Positions 27,562 through 36,967 of a stretch of 64,000 nucleotides of DNA are shown here, piece after piece. Source of the DNA: Planctomycetota bacterium (GTDB taxonomy: Bacteria; Planctomycetota; Planctomycetia; Pirellulales; Lacipirellulaceae); NCBI GenBank assembly GCA_029259915.1, contig JAJDED010000039.1:1-64000 (forward strand). The letters run 5' to 3'. The notes under the pieces are model-generated. The model ran no database searches. It had not been told where the DNA came from and saw only the letters and a list, made by a program, of their open reading frames with translations. How positions within the stretch are numbered: the stretch's first letter is position 1; every line of letters begins with the position of its first letter. The position numbers were made by a program, and so were the translations under genes.

Positions 27562-28815
27562 GTGCACGAAGTCGTCATCACCGGAATCGGAATTGCCTGC
27601 CCGCTGGGCCTGGGCCGCGAGGCGGTTTGTGCGGCAATCGCGGAAGGCCGCAGCGGAGTGCGCAGATTGCCTTGGCTCGTTGAGGCAGAATATCCGATTC
27701 CCATCGGCAGCGAAGTCCCCGAATTCGAGCCTAAGCAGTACGTCAAACCGCGAAAAAGCTTGAAGGTGATGTCCCGCGAAACCCAATTGGGCTTCACCGC
27801 AACGGAATTGGCTTGGTCCGATGCTCGGCTGGAAAGCGATGCGATCGACCCCGAGCGACTGGGAGTCATCTCCGGCGCCAACATGTTTCGCGCGGAACTC
27901 GGCGAATTGATCGATACCTACAAAGCGACAAACAACCAGGAGTCGTTTGATTTCAGTCGCTGGGACAAGGGAATGCGGGAGATGTTTCCGCTCTGGTTGC
28001 TCAAGTATCTGCCGAATATGGCGGCCTGCCATATCGGAATCGCACACGACGCCCGGGGGCCGGTAAATTCGATTGTCGAGGGCGACGTTTCCTCGTTGCT
28101 GGCCCTTATCGAAGCAACCGACGTGATCGCCCGAGGCCATGCCGACGTGATGCTTACCGGCGCGACCAGTACGATGCTCTCGCCAGTCGACTTGGCCTGG
28201 CACGCCGGCGCGCGGATGTCGCGCAATGTCGAACATCCTGCCAAGGCGTGTCGTCCTTTCGACGCGGCGCGCGACGGAACCGTGGGAGGCGAAGGAGCAG
28301 TCATGTTCGTCCTCGAAAGCCGCTCCCATGCCGAAAGCCGTGGCGCCAAAATCCAAGGACGCGTGCTGGGTTACGGCCGGCGCTGCGAGCCATGCATCAA
28401 CGGCAAAAAGCCCACCGGTCGTGCAATCGGGCAATCGATCGAAGCAGCCCTAGCGATGAGCCATGTCCCCGCTGCTGAAATTGGACACGTCAATGCCCAT
28501 GGCCTCGGCACGGTAGAAGACGACGTGATCGAAGCCCGCGCGATTCGAGACACTTTGGGAGACGTGCCGGTCACGGCCCCGAAAAGCTTTTTCGGAAATC
28601 TGGGCGCGGCCGGCGGCGGGGTCGAGTTGGCCGTGAGCCTGCTGGCGTTCGAACAGGGATTCGTGCCACCCACGTTGAACTACACTCAGCCCGATCCCGA
28701 ATGTCCGGTCAATGTAGTTGCTGCGTCCGAGCCGCCCCGATCGCCTGCGGTGTTGGCGTTGAATCACAAACTCACGGGTCAAGCGGTTGCGCTGCTGATC
28801 TCCGCGGACTCGTAA
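27562..28815 (+). CDS. Beta-ketoacyl synthase family protein lacking canonical Cys (FabF/CLF-like fold)
   Basis: VVITGIGIACPLGLGREAV; GPVNSIVEGDVSSLLALIEA where GP...STACATG is expected; VNAHGLGT; KSFFGNLGAAGGG; GTG start. Confidence 0.85.
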   Translation: MHEVVITGIGIACPLGLGREAVCAAIAEGRSGVRRLPWLVEAEYPIPIGSEVPEFEPKQYVKPRKSLKVMSRETQLGFTATELAWSDARLESDAIDPERLGVISGANMFRAELGELIDTYKATNNQESFDFSRWDKGMREMFPLWLLKYLPNMAACHIGIAHDARGPVNSIVEGDVSSLLALIEATDVIARGHADVMLTGATSTMLSPVDLAWHAGARMSRNVEHPAKACRPFDAARDGTVGGEGAVMFVLESRSHAESRGAKIQGRVLGYGRRCEPCINGKKPTGRAIGQSIEAALAMSHVPAAEIGHVNAHGLGTVEDDVIEARAIRDTLGDVPVTAPKSFFGNLGAAGGGVELAVSLLAFEQGFVPPTLNYTQPDPECPVNVVAASEPPRSPAVLALNHKLTGQAVALLISADS

Positions 28816-28827
28816 GGCACGCATCCA

Positions 28828-29766
28828 ATGCAACCACGACGCAAACTACCTCGCGAAGACCAGTGGGGGGAGCTTTATCCCTTTGCGTCGCATTTCCTGG
28901 AGCAAGACGACGGCCAGTTGCATTACGTCGACGAGTTGCCCGGCGACCAGTCGACGAATGAGTTGCCAACGCTGTTATTTGTGCATGGCAATCCGACTTG
29001 GTCGTTCCACTGGCGGAAGCTGATTCTTGCCTGTCGCGAACAATTTCGGTGCGTTGCGCCCGATCATCGGGGCTGCGGGTTCAGCGATTTGCAATCCAGG
29101 CCGCTACGGCTGGAAGATCATATCGACAACCTCGTGCAACTGATCGATTCGCTCGACTTACAGCGCATCACCTTGGTGGCACACGACTGGGGCGGGGCGA
29201 TTGGTTTGGGGGCCGCATTGCAGTGTGCCAATCGGTTTGAGCGGCTGGTGCTGACGAACACGGGTGCGTTCAAACCTTGGTTTATTCCCTGGCGGATTCG
29301 CGTTTGCCGAACCCCCATCCTGGGAAGATTGGCAGTGCAGGGGGCCAACGCGTTTTCCCGAGCCGCGCTGCGAATGACCTTGTCCCGCAGGGCGCGGCTC
29401 GACCCGCGAATCGAGTCCGCCTATTTGGCGCCCTACCACGATTGGAAACACCGCGAAGCCGTCTACCAATTCGTGCGTGATATCCCCCTTTCTTCCCGAC
29501 ACCCCACTTGGAAAACTTTGGCCAATATCGAAGCCAACCTGCCCCGATTTGCGGATTGGCCTAAGCTGTTGATTTGGGGAATGCGCGATTGGTGCTTCAC
29601 GCCGGAATGCCTCGAAAAATTTGCCGAAGTCTGGCCTGCGGCGGAAATCTGTCGACTCGACGACGTCGGCCATTGGGTCGTGGAAGACGCTCCGGAAGAA
29701 ACCGAGGCAGCCCTTTGTCGTTTTCTCGCACAAACGGGCAAGACTGCTGCGAGCACCTCGCCATGA
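28828..29766 (+). CDS. Alpha/beta hydrolase, haloalkane dehalogenase/OleB-like
   Basis: LLFVHGNPTWSFHWRKLI; VAPDHRGCGFSDLQSRPLRLEDHIDNL; LVAHDWGGAIGLGAAL; AYLAPYHDWKHR; VGHWVVEDAPEE. Confidence 0.85.
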   Translation: MQPRRKLPREDQWGELYPFASHFLEQDDGQLHYVDELPGDQSTNELPTLLFVHGNPTWSFHWRKLILACREQFRCVAPDHRGCGFSDLQSRPLRLEDHIDNLVQLIDSLDLQRITLVAHDWGGAIGLGAALQCANRFERLVLTNTGAFKPWFIPWRIRVCRTPILGRLAVQGANAFSRAALRMTLSRRARLDPRIESAYLAPYHDWKHREAVYQFVRDIPLSSRHPTWKTLANIEANLPRFADWPKLLIWGMRDWCFTPECLEKFAEVWPAAEICRLDDVGHWVVEDAPEETEAALCRFLAQTGKTAASTSP

Positions 29767-30623
29767 TCTCGCTCGATACCTGCGTCACCTTGGCCTGCGA
29801 TTGGGAAACCACCGCCCCCAAGCCGGGAAACGTCACCCGCGGCGCAGACTTTCACGATCTCACTTATGTCGATTTTCTGGTCAGCGCAGCGGTTATCGGA
29901 CCAATTCTCGATGAAGCAAACGAACAGGGCGTGGGCCGCACGTTGCTGGCTGCGGTACAGGCAACACGAGCTGCCGTGGGAACAAACACGAATTTGGGAA
30001 TCCTGCTACTGCTAACGCCACTATGCGCAGTGCCGCTTAACAAACCGTTGGCAACTGGGGTTTGCGGGATTCTCGGTTCGCTGACTAGCAAAGACACAAA
30101 ACTCGCCTATCAAGCCATTAGCACTGCCCAACCGGGCGGCCTGGGTAAGGTCGACCAGGCCGACGTAAATTGCTCCGAGCCACCTTCTATTTCCTTGGTC
30201 GAGGCAATGCACATGGCTGCCGAGCGCGATCTGATCGCCAGGCAATACACCAACGGTTTCCAGCAAGTGTTTCAAATGGCCGATTGGATCGAGTCGGGCA
30301 CTCGGCAAGATTGGTCTCTAAGCGAGGCGATTGTCCACGCCTTTCTGCAATTGCTGGCCGAGTATCCCGACAGCCTGATTGCCCGCAAACAGGGCGACGA
30401 CCTTGCCCGGCAGGTGTCGCTCCGCGCTGCTTCCGTTTTGGCATCGGGCAACCCCGGCGAAGAGCCCTACCGGCAAGCTGTGGCAGATTTGGACTTCTGG
30501 CTACGAAGCGATACCCAATCTCGCAACCCGGGCACGTCTGCCGACTTCGTTGCCGCGGGTCTGTTCGTACTATTACGCGAGGAACGTCTGGCTCTTCCCG
30601 TACAGTTTTATCCACAGGAATAA
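29763..30623 (+). CDS. Triphosphoribosyl-dephospho-CoA synthase (CitG/MdcB) family protein
   Basis: ATGA overlap with upstream stop; ACDWETTAPKPGNVTRGADFHDLTYVDFLVSA; GTNTNLGILLLLTPL. Confidence 0.85.
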   Translation: MISLDTCVTLACDWETTAPKPGNVTRGADFHDLTYVDFLVSAAVIGPILDEANEQGVGRTLLAAVQATRAAVGTNTNLGILLLLTPLCAVPLNKPLATGVCGILGSLTSKDTKLAYQAISTAQPGGLGKVDQADVNCSEPPSISLVEAMHMAAERDLIARQYTNGFQQVFQMADWIESGTRQDWSLSEAIVHAFLQLLAEYPDSLIARKQGDDLARQVSLRAASVLASGNPGEEPYRQAVADLDFWLRSDTQSRNPGTSADFVAAGLFVLLREERLALPVQFYPQE

Positions 30624-30757
30624 AACCGCCAAGGACGCTAAGGAGTTGTTTATTAATTCTATAAGTCTTTACTCCCCGTCGCTTTTCAGTGGCAGTTCGT
30701 TTACTTGGACAATAAATTTCCCTAGTATTTCTTGGCGCTCTTGGCGGTTCTCTTTTT
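30621..30757. repeat. Intergenic inverted repeat, AACCGCCAAGGACGC word type
   Basis: AAAACCGCCAAGGACGCTAAGGA ... TTTCTTGGCGCTCTTGGCGGTT; another single arm near 39973-39996. Confidence 0.65.
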
Positions 30758-30819
30758 CAGTTTTAGTAATAATCAATCGGCATTTGCCCCCGAACAGGCT
30801 TATCCCCTAAGATTTCCCC

Positions 30820-31311
30820 ATGAAAGAAACTTATCACATCCGCATCGAGAAGCCGCACCTTGTTTTCAGCGCGGCACACTTCATCACCTTTGACGGCGAT
30901 GTGTGTGAACGACTCCATGGGCACAACTACCATGTGACCGCCGAACTCCATGGCCCATTGGACGAAAATCACTACGTGGCTGACTTCATTGCCGTACGTG
31001 ATGCGCTGCAAACGATCGTTGCTGCCCTCGACCACCGAATGTTGCTGCCAACAAAACATCAAACGATTCATGTCATTGAGCAAGAACGCGAAATCGTAGT
31101 TTCGCATGGCGAACGTCGCTGGGTCTTTCCAAAAGAGGATTGCGTACTGCTCCCTGTTGCCAACACGACAGCCGAATTGTTGGCGCGCTATTTGGGCGAG
31201 CAATTGCTAGAGGCGCTTCGACAACGTCTGGGTTTTTCCCCCCAGAAGATTCAAATCGCCGTCGACGAATGCGACGGCCAGTGGGGCGTTTGCGAGCGGG
31301 TTGATCCTTAA
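30820..31311 (+). CDS. 6-pyruvoyl/6-carboxy-tetrahydropterin synthase (QueD/PTPS) family
   Basis: FSAAHFITFDGDVCERLHGHNYHVTAELHG; Zn-ligand histidines and Cys in CERLHGHNY. Confidence 0.88.
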   Translation: MKETYHIRIEKPHLVFSAAHFITFDGDVCERLHGHNYHVTAELHGPLDENHYVADFIAVRDALQTIVAALDHRMLLPTKHQTIHVIEQEREIVVSHGERRWVFPKEDCVLLPVANTTAELLARYLGEQLLEALRQRLGFSPQKIQIAVDECDGQWGVCERVDP

Positions 31312-31491
31312 ATCAGCGAAATCTGTGGCGCAATCGGTACAACCATACCTCACTGCAAAACTTGGGTATATCCTTGGTTTGACCCCCGCAGTAGGTAACC
31401 TAACCTTTGAAGAGTCGCCCACCGAGACACTCCGCTTGGCACTTGGCACCAAGGTTATCTTGTTGGCTTAGAGATCAGGAAAACAGAGACC

Positions 31492-31968
31492 ATGAAAGCT
31501 GAACACATCAATCCATTTTTGCGGTCGGTAGTCAACACTTTTAGCACCATGCTCAGCTGCGAAGCACGGCGTGGTGAAATAACACTTGCGAAGTCAAATA
31601 CGCAATCCTATCCCATCAGCGGCGTCATCGGTCTCTCGGGAAAAGCAGCCGGCACCGTGGTGATCAACTTGTCTCAAGAAGTTGCACTCAAAGCAGCCTC
31701 AGCCATGTTGATGACTGAATTGACCTCGCTCGACGACGATGTGATCGACGCGGTTGGCGAGCTAGCCAACATGGTAGCAGGCCAGGCCAAAGCAGAACTG
31801 GAAGAGTACGAACTCAGCGTGAGCTTGCCCAACGTGATTACCGGCGGAGGCCATGAAATTCGATTCCCCTCCGATGCCCAGCCGATCACTGTGCCGTTCG
31901 ACACCGATTTCGGACCCCTCTTGCTCGTGGTAGGTTTGATGCCTGTCTGCGAGCCAGTCAGTGCCTAG
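31492..31968 (+). CDS. Chemotaxis protein CheX-like
   Basis: MKAEHINPFLRSVVNTFSTML...GVIGLSGKAAGTVVINLSQEVALKAASAML...DAVGELANMVAGQAKAELEEYELSVSLPNVITG. Confidence 0.88.
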   Translation: MKAEHINPFLRSVVNTFSTMLSCEARRGEITLAKSNTQSYPISGVIGLSGKAAGTVVINLSQEVALKAASAMLMTELTSLDDDVIDAVGELANMVAGQAKAELEEYELSVSLPNVITGGGHEIRFPSDAQPITVPFDTDFGPLLLVVGLMPVCEPVSA

Positions 31969-32207
31969 GGCTGCTTGTCTGCCTGACTGCAGTCGAAATC
32001 ATTATCGAGTGCTAGCGTCAGCGGTAGATGCTTGCAGATCTGCCGCGCCCACCGAACGTCGGCATCGGCAAAGCCTGCTCAAGTTTCCCATTCTTATCGA
32101 CCGATTCTTTCTACCAGGTGCAATACTCCAACTTGCGCCCGATCACTGTGCGCATCGAGACCCTACCCAGGGACGCAACCACGAACCTCGTTGAAGTCAG
32201 AGAATAA

Positions 32208-33200
32208 ATGTCCGATCTTCATAAAGCTGCGATCCTGCTAACTTCGCTTCCTGAAGAAGAGGCCGTATCCCTGATGGGGCGTCTCGATCCTAAGATGGTC
32301 GAACAGGTTTCGATCGAAATCGCTCGGCTGAAGTCCGTTTCGGCGGATGAGGAACAACAGGTCATTACGCAGTTTGCAGAATCAAACCCTTCTGCCACCG
32401 GTTCCCATTCAGGCGGGCTCGATCGGGCAAAATCGCTAGTGCAAATGGCACTCGGCAAAAATGCCAGCGCGGCTTTGGACAACATCCGGCAATCGATCGA
32501 AGCGGTTCCATTTTCGTTCTTGCGCAACGTCGATAGTCAGAACATTCTCACTTACGTGATCGACGAACACCCTCAAACGATTGCCCTGGTGCTGTCGCAT
32601 TTGCCTGCCTCCGCAAGTGCGGAAATCTTGGCTGGCTTACCTTCCGAAAGACAACTCTCCGTGGTGCAACGGATTGCTTCGATGGGCCAAACCAACCCGG
32701 AAATCATCGAAGAAGTCGAAAAGGGGCTCGAACGCCGCATGTCGAGCGTGATGAGCCAAAGCTTTGAAAACGCCGGCGGCGTCGGTGCGGTGGCGGAAAT
32801 GCTCAACGTCTCCGATCGCGCTACCGAGCGCACCTTGCTGGAAAATTTGGCGCAGGACGATCCCGAGCTTGTCGAAGAGATTCGACGACTGATGTTCGTG
32901 TTCGAAGATATCGCACGGTTCAACGACAAGGACATGCAAGTGGTACTCAAAAACGTCGAGAATTCCCAATGGGGCATGGCACTCAAGGGAGCCAGTGCCG
33001 AACTCAAAGAGAAAGTCTTCGGCAATATGTCGCAGCGCGCAGGAGACATGCTGCGTGAAGAAATGGAATTCATGGGCGCTGTCAAAATTTCCGCCGTCGA
33101 GGCCAAGCAACAAGAAATCGTCGATATCATCCGCCGTCTGGAAGACTCCGGCGAATTGGAACTCAATACCAATGACGAAGACGAAGAGTTGATCCAATAA
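32208..33200 (+). CDS. fliG: Flagellar motor switch protein FliG
   Basis: KAAILLTSLPEEEAVSLMGRL; HPQTIALVLSHLPASASAEILAGLP; MFVFEDIARFNDKDMQVVLKNV. Confidence 0.93.
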   Translation: MSDLHKAAILLTSLPEEEAVSLMGRLDPKMVEQVSIEIARLKSVSADEEQQVITQFAESNPSATGSHSGGLDRAKSLVQMALGKNASAALDNIRQSIEAVPFSFLRNVDSQNILTYVIDEHPQTIALVLSHLPASASAEILAGLPSERQLSVVQRIASMGQTNPEIIEEVEKGLERRMSSVMSQSFENAGGVGAVAEMLNVSDRATERTLLENLAQDDPELVEEIRRLMFVFEDIARFNDKDMQVVLKNVENSQWGMALKGASAELKEKVFGNMSQRAGDMLREEMEFMGAVKISAVEAKQQEIVDIIRRLEDSGELELNTNDEDEELIQ

Positions 33201-33262
33201 ATGTGTGGATTGTGACGACAGTTCCGACGTTTGCGACTTTTCTTATTCCTCAAAGTGAAAAA

Positions 33263-33407
33263 AGAACCACGGATTACACAGATAAACACGGATAATTGGT
33301 GAAAAGCGATTTGGTAGGATTGCTCTTTCAAGTGAAAGTTTTTTCGGTGGAATTGAGCTGAAATCCACTACTATCAGTGTAAATCTGTGCTATCCGTGGT
33401 TAGTTCT
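33263..33407. repeat. Intergenic inverted repeat, ACCACGGATTACACAG word type
   Basis: GAACCACGGATTACACAGATAAACACGGATAA ... GTGTAAATCTGTGCTATCCGTGGTTAGTTC. Confidence 0.75.
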
Positions 33408-33490
33408 ATTTTTAGCCTGAAGTTATTCGCTCCCCCTTGAGCGACGCTCGATGCTTCGGCTAGCATGAACCGCTGACCACTCCAGCGGAG

Positions 33491-36178
33491 ATGCGCACGA
33501 TGCCCCCCACGCCAATGATGCAACAGTACCACGAGGCCAAACAGGCCGCGGGAGATGCGCTGTTGTTGTTCCGCATGGGCGACTTCTACGAGCTTTTTTT
33601 TGAAGACGCCAAAACGGCCGCGCGCGTGCTGGGCCTCTCGCTCACCAGTCGCGACAAAGGCGAAAACCCCATACCGATGGCAGGGTTCCCGCACCATCAG
33701 CTTGATGGGTACTTGGCAAAAATTATTTCCGCAGGGCTCCGCGCAGCAGTCTGCGAACAAATGGAAGACGCGCGGCAAGCCAAAGGACTGGTCAAACGCA
33801 ACATCACCCGCATCGTCAGTCGCGGCACGATTACCGACGACGCACTGCTCGATCCGCAATCGTGCAATTTTCTGCTGGCCCTGGTCCCCGGCGAGCGTTG
33901 CGGATTGGCCTGGATCGATCTTTCCACCGGCCGATTCGAAGCAACCGTCGTACCGCAAGAAAAGCTAGGCGACGAATTGGCCCGTGTCGGCCCCGTGGAA
34001 ATCGTGTTGAGCGAATCAGCCGACCCACTGCCTGCCGAGTGGACCGACGGACGCATGATCACGGTCCGCCCCGCTTGGGCGTTCGGCAGAGAGTCGGCAA
34101 CCGCCGCTCTGGCCAAACATTTCGGCACGCAATCACTCGAAGGTTTCGGTTTTGTGTGCGAACCGTCGCCAACCGACGATGGCCCCGCGCTGCAAGCTGC
34201 CGGGGCTGTGCTCGACTATCTCAACGAAACGCAAAAGTCGTCGCTCTCGCATATCGATCGACTTGTGCCTTATCGTTCGACCGCGCGGTTAAAAATCGAC
34301 GAAGCAACTCGCCGCAGCTTGGAAATCACACGAACCTTGCGCGACGGACGCCGTGAGGGTTCCTTGTTGGGGGTGATCGATCGTACGGTCACTTCGATGG
34401 GAGCCCGACTGTTGGGCGATTGGCTGGCCAATCCTCTGACTGAAGTGGCGACTATCGACGCCCGACTCGACGCGGTGGAAGAGCTGCATGCCCAGCCCTC
34501 ATTAACTGCCGAGCTGCGCGAAGCGCTGCGAGCGATCTATGACGTCGAACGGCTGTTGGGCCGCGTGACCACAGGTCGGGCAACGCCCCGCGATTTGAGT
34601 TTTGTGGCCCGCACCTTGCGTTGCCTGCCCAAGGTAAAGGCCAAATTGGCTGGCAGAAAATCCTCACGACTTGCGCAGTTGGAGTCGCGCATCGATCTCT
34701 GTGCCGACGTGCGCGGCAAACTGGAGGCGGCGCTCGAAGACGATTGTCCGCTGACCAGCCGCGAAGGGGGTTACATTCGCGATGGTTTTCACGCTGAACT
34801 AGATGCCCAACGTGAACTGATGCGCGGCGGCAAACAGTGGATGGCCCACTACCAGGCCGAGGCAGTCGAGCGTACGGGGATCGCAAATATCAAAATCGGC
34901 TTCAACAAAGTGTTTGGCTATTACCTGGAAGTCACCCACGCCCATCGAGACAAGATTCCCGAAGATTTTATCCGCAAGCAGACGCTCAAAAATGCGGAGC
35001 GCTACATCACGCCAGAACTAAAAGAGCATGAAGAAAAAGTGCTCGCTGCCGAGGAGCTTGCTCAGAATTTAGAATTCGAACTGTTCGTCGAGCTGCGCGA
35101 ATTGGTCGCCACCGCCGCACGCCGCTTGCAGGCGACCGCCGGCGCACTGGCCGAGTTGGACGTCCTGGCGTCGCTCGCCGAGCTAGCCCGCGCAAGAAAT
35201 TACGTTCGCCCCCAAATGCTCGCCGAGCCGGTGCTGGAAATTTTCGAAGGTCGCCATCCAGTGCTCGACATCACCGAACCCCAAGGAACCTTCGTCCCCA
35301 ACGGCGTCCAATGCGCAGCAGGCCCCTCACCCCTCGCCCCTCACCCCTCAATCCTCCTGCTGACCGGCCCCAACATGGCGGGCAAAAGCACCTACATCCG
35401 TCAGGTAGCACTGATCACTTGCCTCGCCCAAATCGGTAGCTTTGTTCCCGCAAGCCGCGCCACGATTGGCGTGGCCGATCGTATTTTTGCCCGCGTCGGC
35501 GCAAGCGACGATCTCTCGCGGGGCCGCAGTACGTTCATGGTCGAAATGACCGAAACAGCCCGCATCCTCAACACGGCCACCGAACGAAGTTTGGTAATCC
35601 TCGACGAAATCGGCCGCGGCACCAGCACCTACGACGGACTCTCGCTGGCGTGGGCGGTGGTCGAACATTTGCACGAGGCGATCGGCTGCCGCACGCTGTT
35701 TGCCACGCACTACCACGAATTGACCGACTTGGAATCAACACTCCCGGGACTAGCCAACCTGAACGTGGCAGTCAAGGAATGGGAAGGCCAGGTGGTGTTC
35801 CTGCACCAAATCGTCCCCGGCGCCGCCGACAAAAGCTACGGCATCCACGTTGCAGAACTCGCCGGCGTACCGCGCGCAGTAAACCAACGCGCCAAAGAAA
35901 TCCTCGCGCAGCTCGAAGCGCAACACCAGAAAAGTGAGAAAGCAGAAGTGAGAAGTGAGAAGGAAAACAACCTTCCCCCTTCCGCCTTCCCACTTCCACC
36001 TTCCTCTCTCCCCCTTCCGCCTTTGCAAATGACGCTGTTCGAAACCATTGATCATCCGCTGATCGAAGAAATCCGCCAAACAGACCTCAACACCAAGACA
36101 CCGCTAGAAGTGCAGCAGCTTGTGCAACAGTGGCAACAACAGTTGGCCGAAGCAAACGCACAAAGCAAACCGCGGTAG
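33491..36178 (+). CDS. mutS: DNA mismatch repair protein MutS
   Basis: MMQQYHEAKQAAGDALLLFRMGDFYELFFEDA; LLTGPNMAGKSTYIRQVALI; ILDEIGRGTSTYDGLSLAWAVVEHL. Confidence 0.95.
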   Translation: MRTMPPTPMMQQYHEAKQAAGDALLLFRMGDFYELFFEDAKTAARVLGLSLTSRDKGENPIPMAGFPHHQLDGYLAKIISAGLRAAVCEQMEDARQAKGLVKRNITRIVSRGTITDDALLDPQSCNFLLALVPGERCGLAWIDLSTGRFEATVVPQEKLGDELARVGPVEIVLSESADPLPAEWTDGRMITVRPAWAFGRESATAALAKHFGTQSLEGFGFVCEPSPTDDGPALQAAGAVLDYLNETQKSSLSHIDRLVPYRSTARLKIDEATRRSLEITRTLRDGRREGSLLGVIDRTVTSMGARLLGDWLANPLTEVATIDARLDAVEELHAQPSLTAELREALRAIYDVERLLGRVTTGRATPRDLSFVARTLRCLPKVKAKLAGRKSSRLAQLESRIDLCADVRGKLEAALEDDCPLTSREGGYIRDGFHAELDAQRELMRGGKQWMAHYQAEAVERTGIANIKIGFNKVFGYYLEVTHAHRDKIPEDFIRKQTLKNAERYITPELKEHEEKVLAAEELAQNLEFELFVELRELVATAARRLQATAGALAELDVLASLAELARARNYVRPQMLAEPVLEIFEGRHPVLDITEPQGTFVPNGVQCAAGPSPLAPHPSILLLTGPNMAGKSTYIRQVALITCLAQIGSFVPASRATIGVADRIFARVGASDDLSRGRSTFMVEMTETARILNTATERSLVILDEIGRGTSTYDGLSLAWAVVEHLHEAIGCRTLFATHYHELTDLESTLPGLANLNVAVKEWEGQVVFLHQIVPGAADKSYGIHVAELAGVPRAVNQRAKEILAQLEAQHQKSEKAEVRSEKENNLPPSAFPLPPSSLPLPPLQMTLFETIDHPLIEEIRQTDLNTKTPLEVQQLVQQWQQQLAEANAQSKPR

Positions 36179-36236
36179 CCTTGCTGGTGTGTACGAGGTA
36201 TAATTGCTCAGGGTACCATTCTAATCGGGGATAGTC

Positions 36237-36440
36237 ATGTCGTCTGTGGAAGATCGTCTGAACGCTCTAGAGTCCGAAATCGATGTTTTGCGCCGTGAGC
36301 TCAAACACAATGTCGATTGGGTTACGCGCATATCTGGTTCCATGCGGGACTTTCCGGAGTTCGAAGATGTTCTCCGATTTGGTCGCGACTTGCGCCGATC
36401 CAACAACGGGACAGAACAATCTGACAACAATGGGCGTTGA
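36237..36440 (+). CDS. Small putative antitoxin upstream of PIN-domain gene
   Basis: 67 aa, N-terminal coiled-coil; overlaps the downstream start region. Confidence 0.55.
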   Translation: MSSVEDRLNALESEIDVLRRELKHNVDWVTRISGSMRDFPEFEDVLRFGRDLRRSNNGTEQSDNNGR

Positions 36441-36868
36441 GCGTGTATCTTCTTGACACCGATCACATAAGCATCATTCAGCGTCAAACCGAACCTGAAT
36501 TCTCACGGTTCACAGCTCGAATTGAGTCACATCACTTGACCGATTTCTTTGTTCCAATTATCAGCTTTCATGAGCAGATCGTTGGTTGGAATTCCTATTT
36601 GAATCGTGCAACGAAACCTGAGGCAGTGGTTCGGGCATACGCTATGTTTCAAAACATCCTTGCAGACTTCTCTGCGATGAGGGTTGCGAGTTTTGATACC
36701 CCATCAGCGGAGCAATTCGAGATTCTCCGCTCAGCAAAAATTCGTGTCGGAACCATAGACTTGCGAATTGCCTCGATCGCACTAGCGAACCGCTGGACGT
36801 TATTAACTCGTAACACGGTTGATTTTGAGAAGATACCTGGCTTGCCAATAGAAGATTGGACACAATAG
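36437..36868 (+). CDS. PIN-domain (VapC-like) ribonuclease toxin
   Basis: VYLLDTDHISIIQ; IGTIDLRIASIALANRWTLLTRNTVDFEKIPGL acidic PIN residues; start TTG 36437 or GTG 36443. Confidence 0.82.
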   Translation: MSVYLLDTDHISIIQRQTEPEFSRFTARIESHHLTDFFVPIISFHEQIVGWNSYLNRATKPEAVVRAYAMFQNILADFSAMRVASFDTPSAEQFEILRSAKIRVGTIDLRIASIALANRWTLLTRNTVDFEKIPGLPIEDWTQ

Positions 36869-36967
36869 TCAAATCAAGTGTCGGTGGATTGTGCAACACA
36901 TCCACCTTCCCCATATCAGCATAGCAGAGTTGGTGTTGGCTAAAACACTGTTGGGCAACATCGAACC

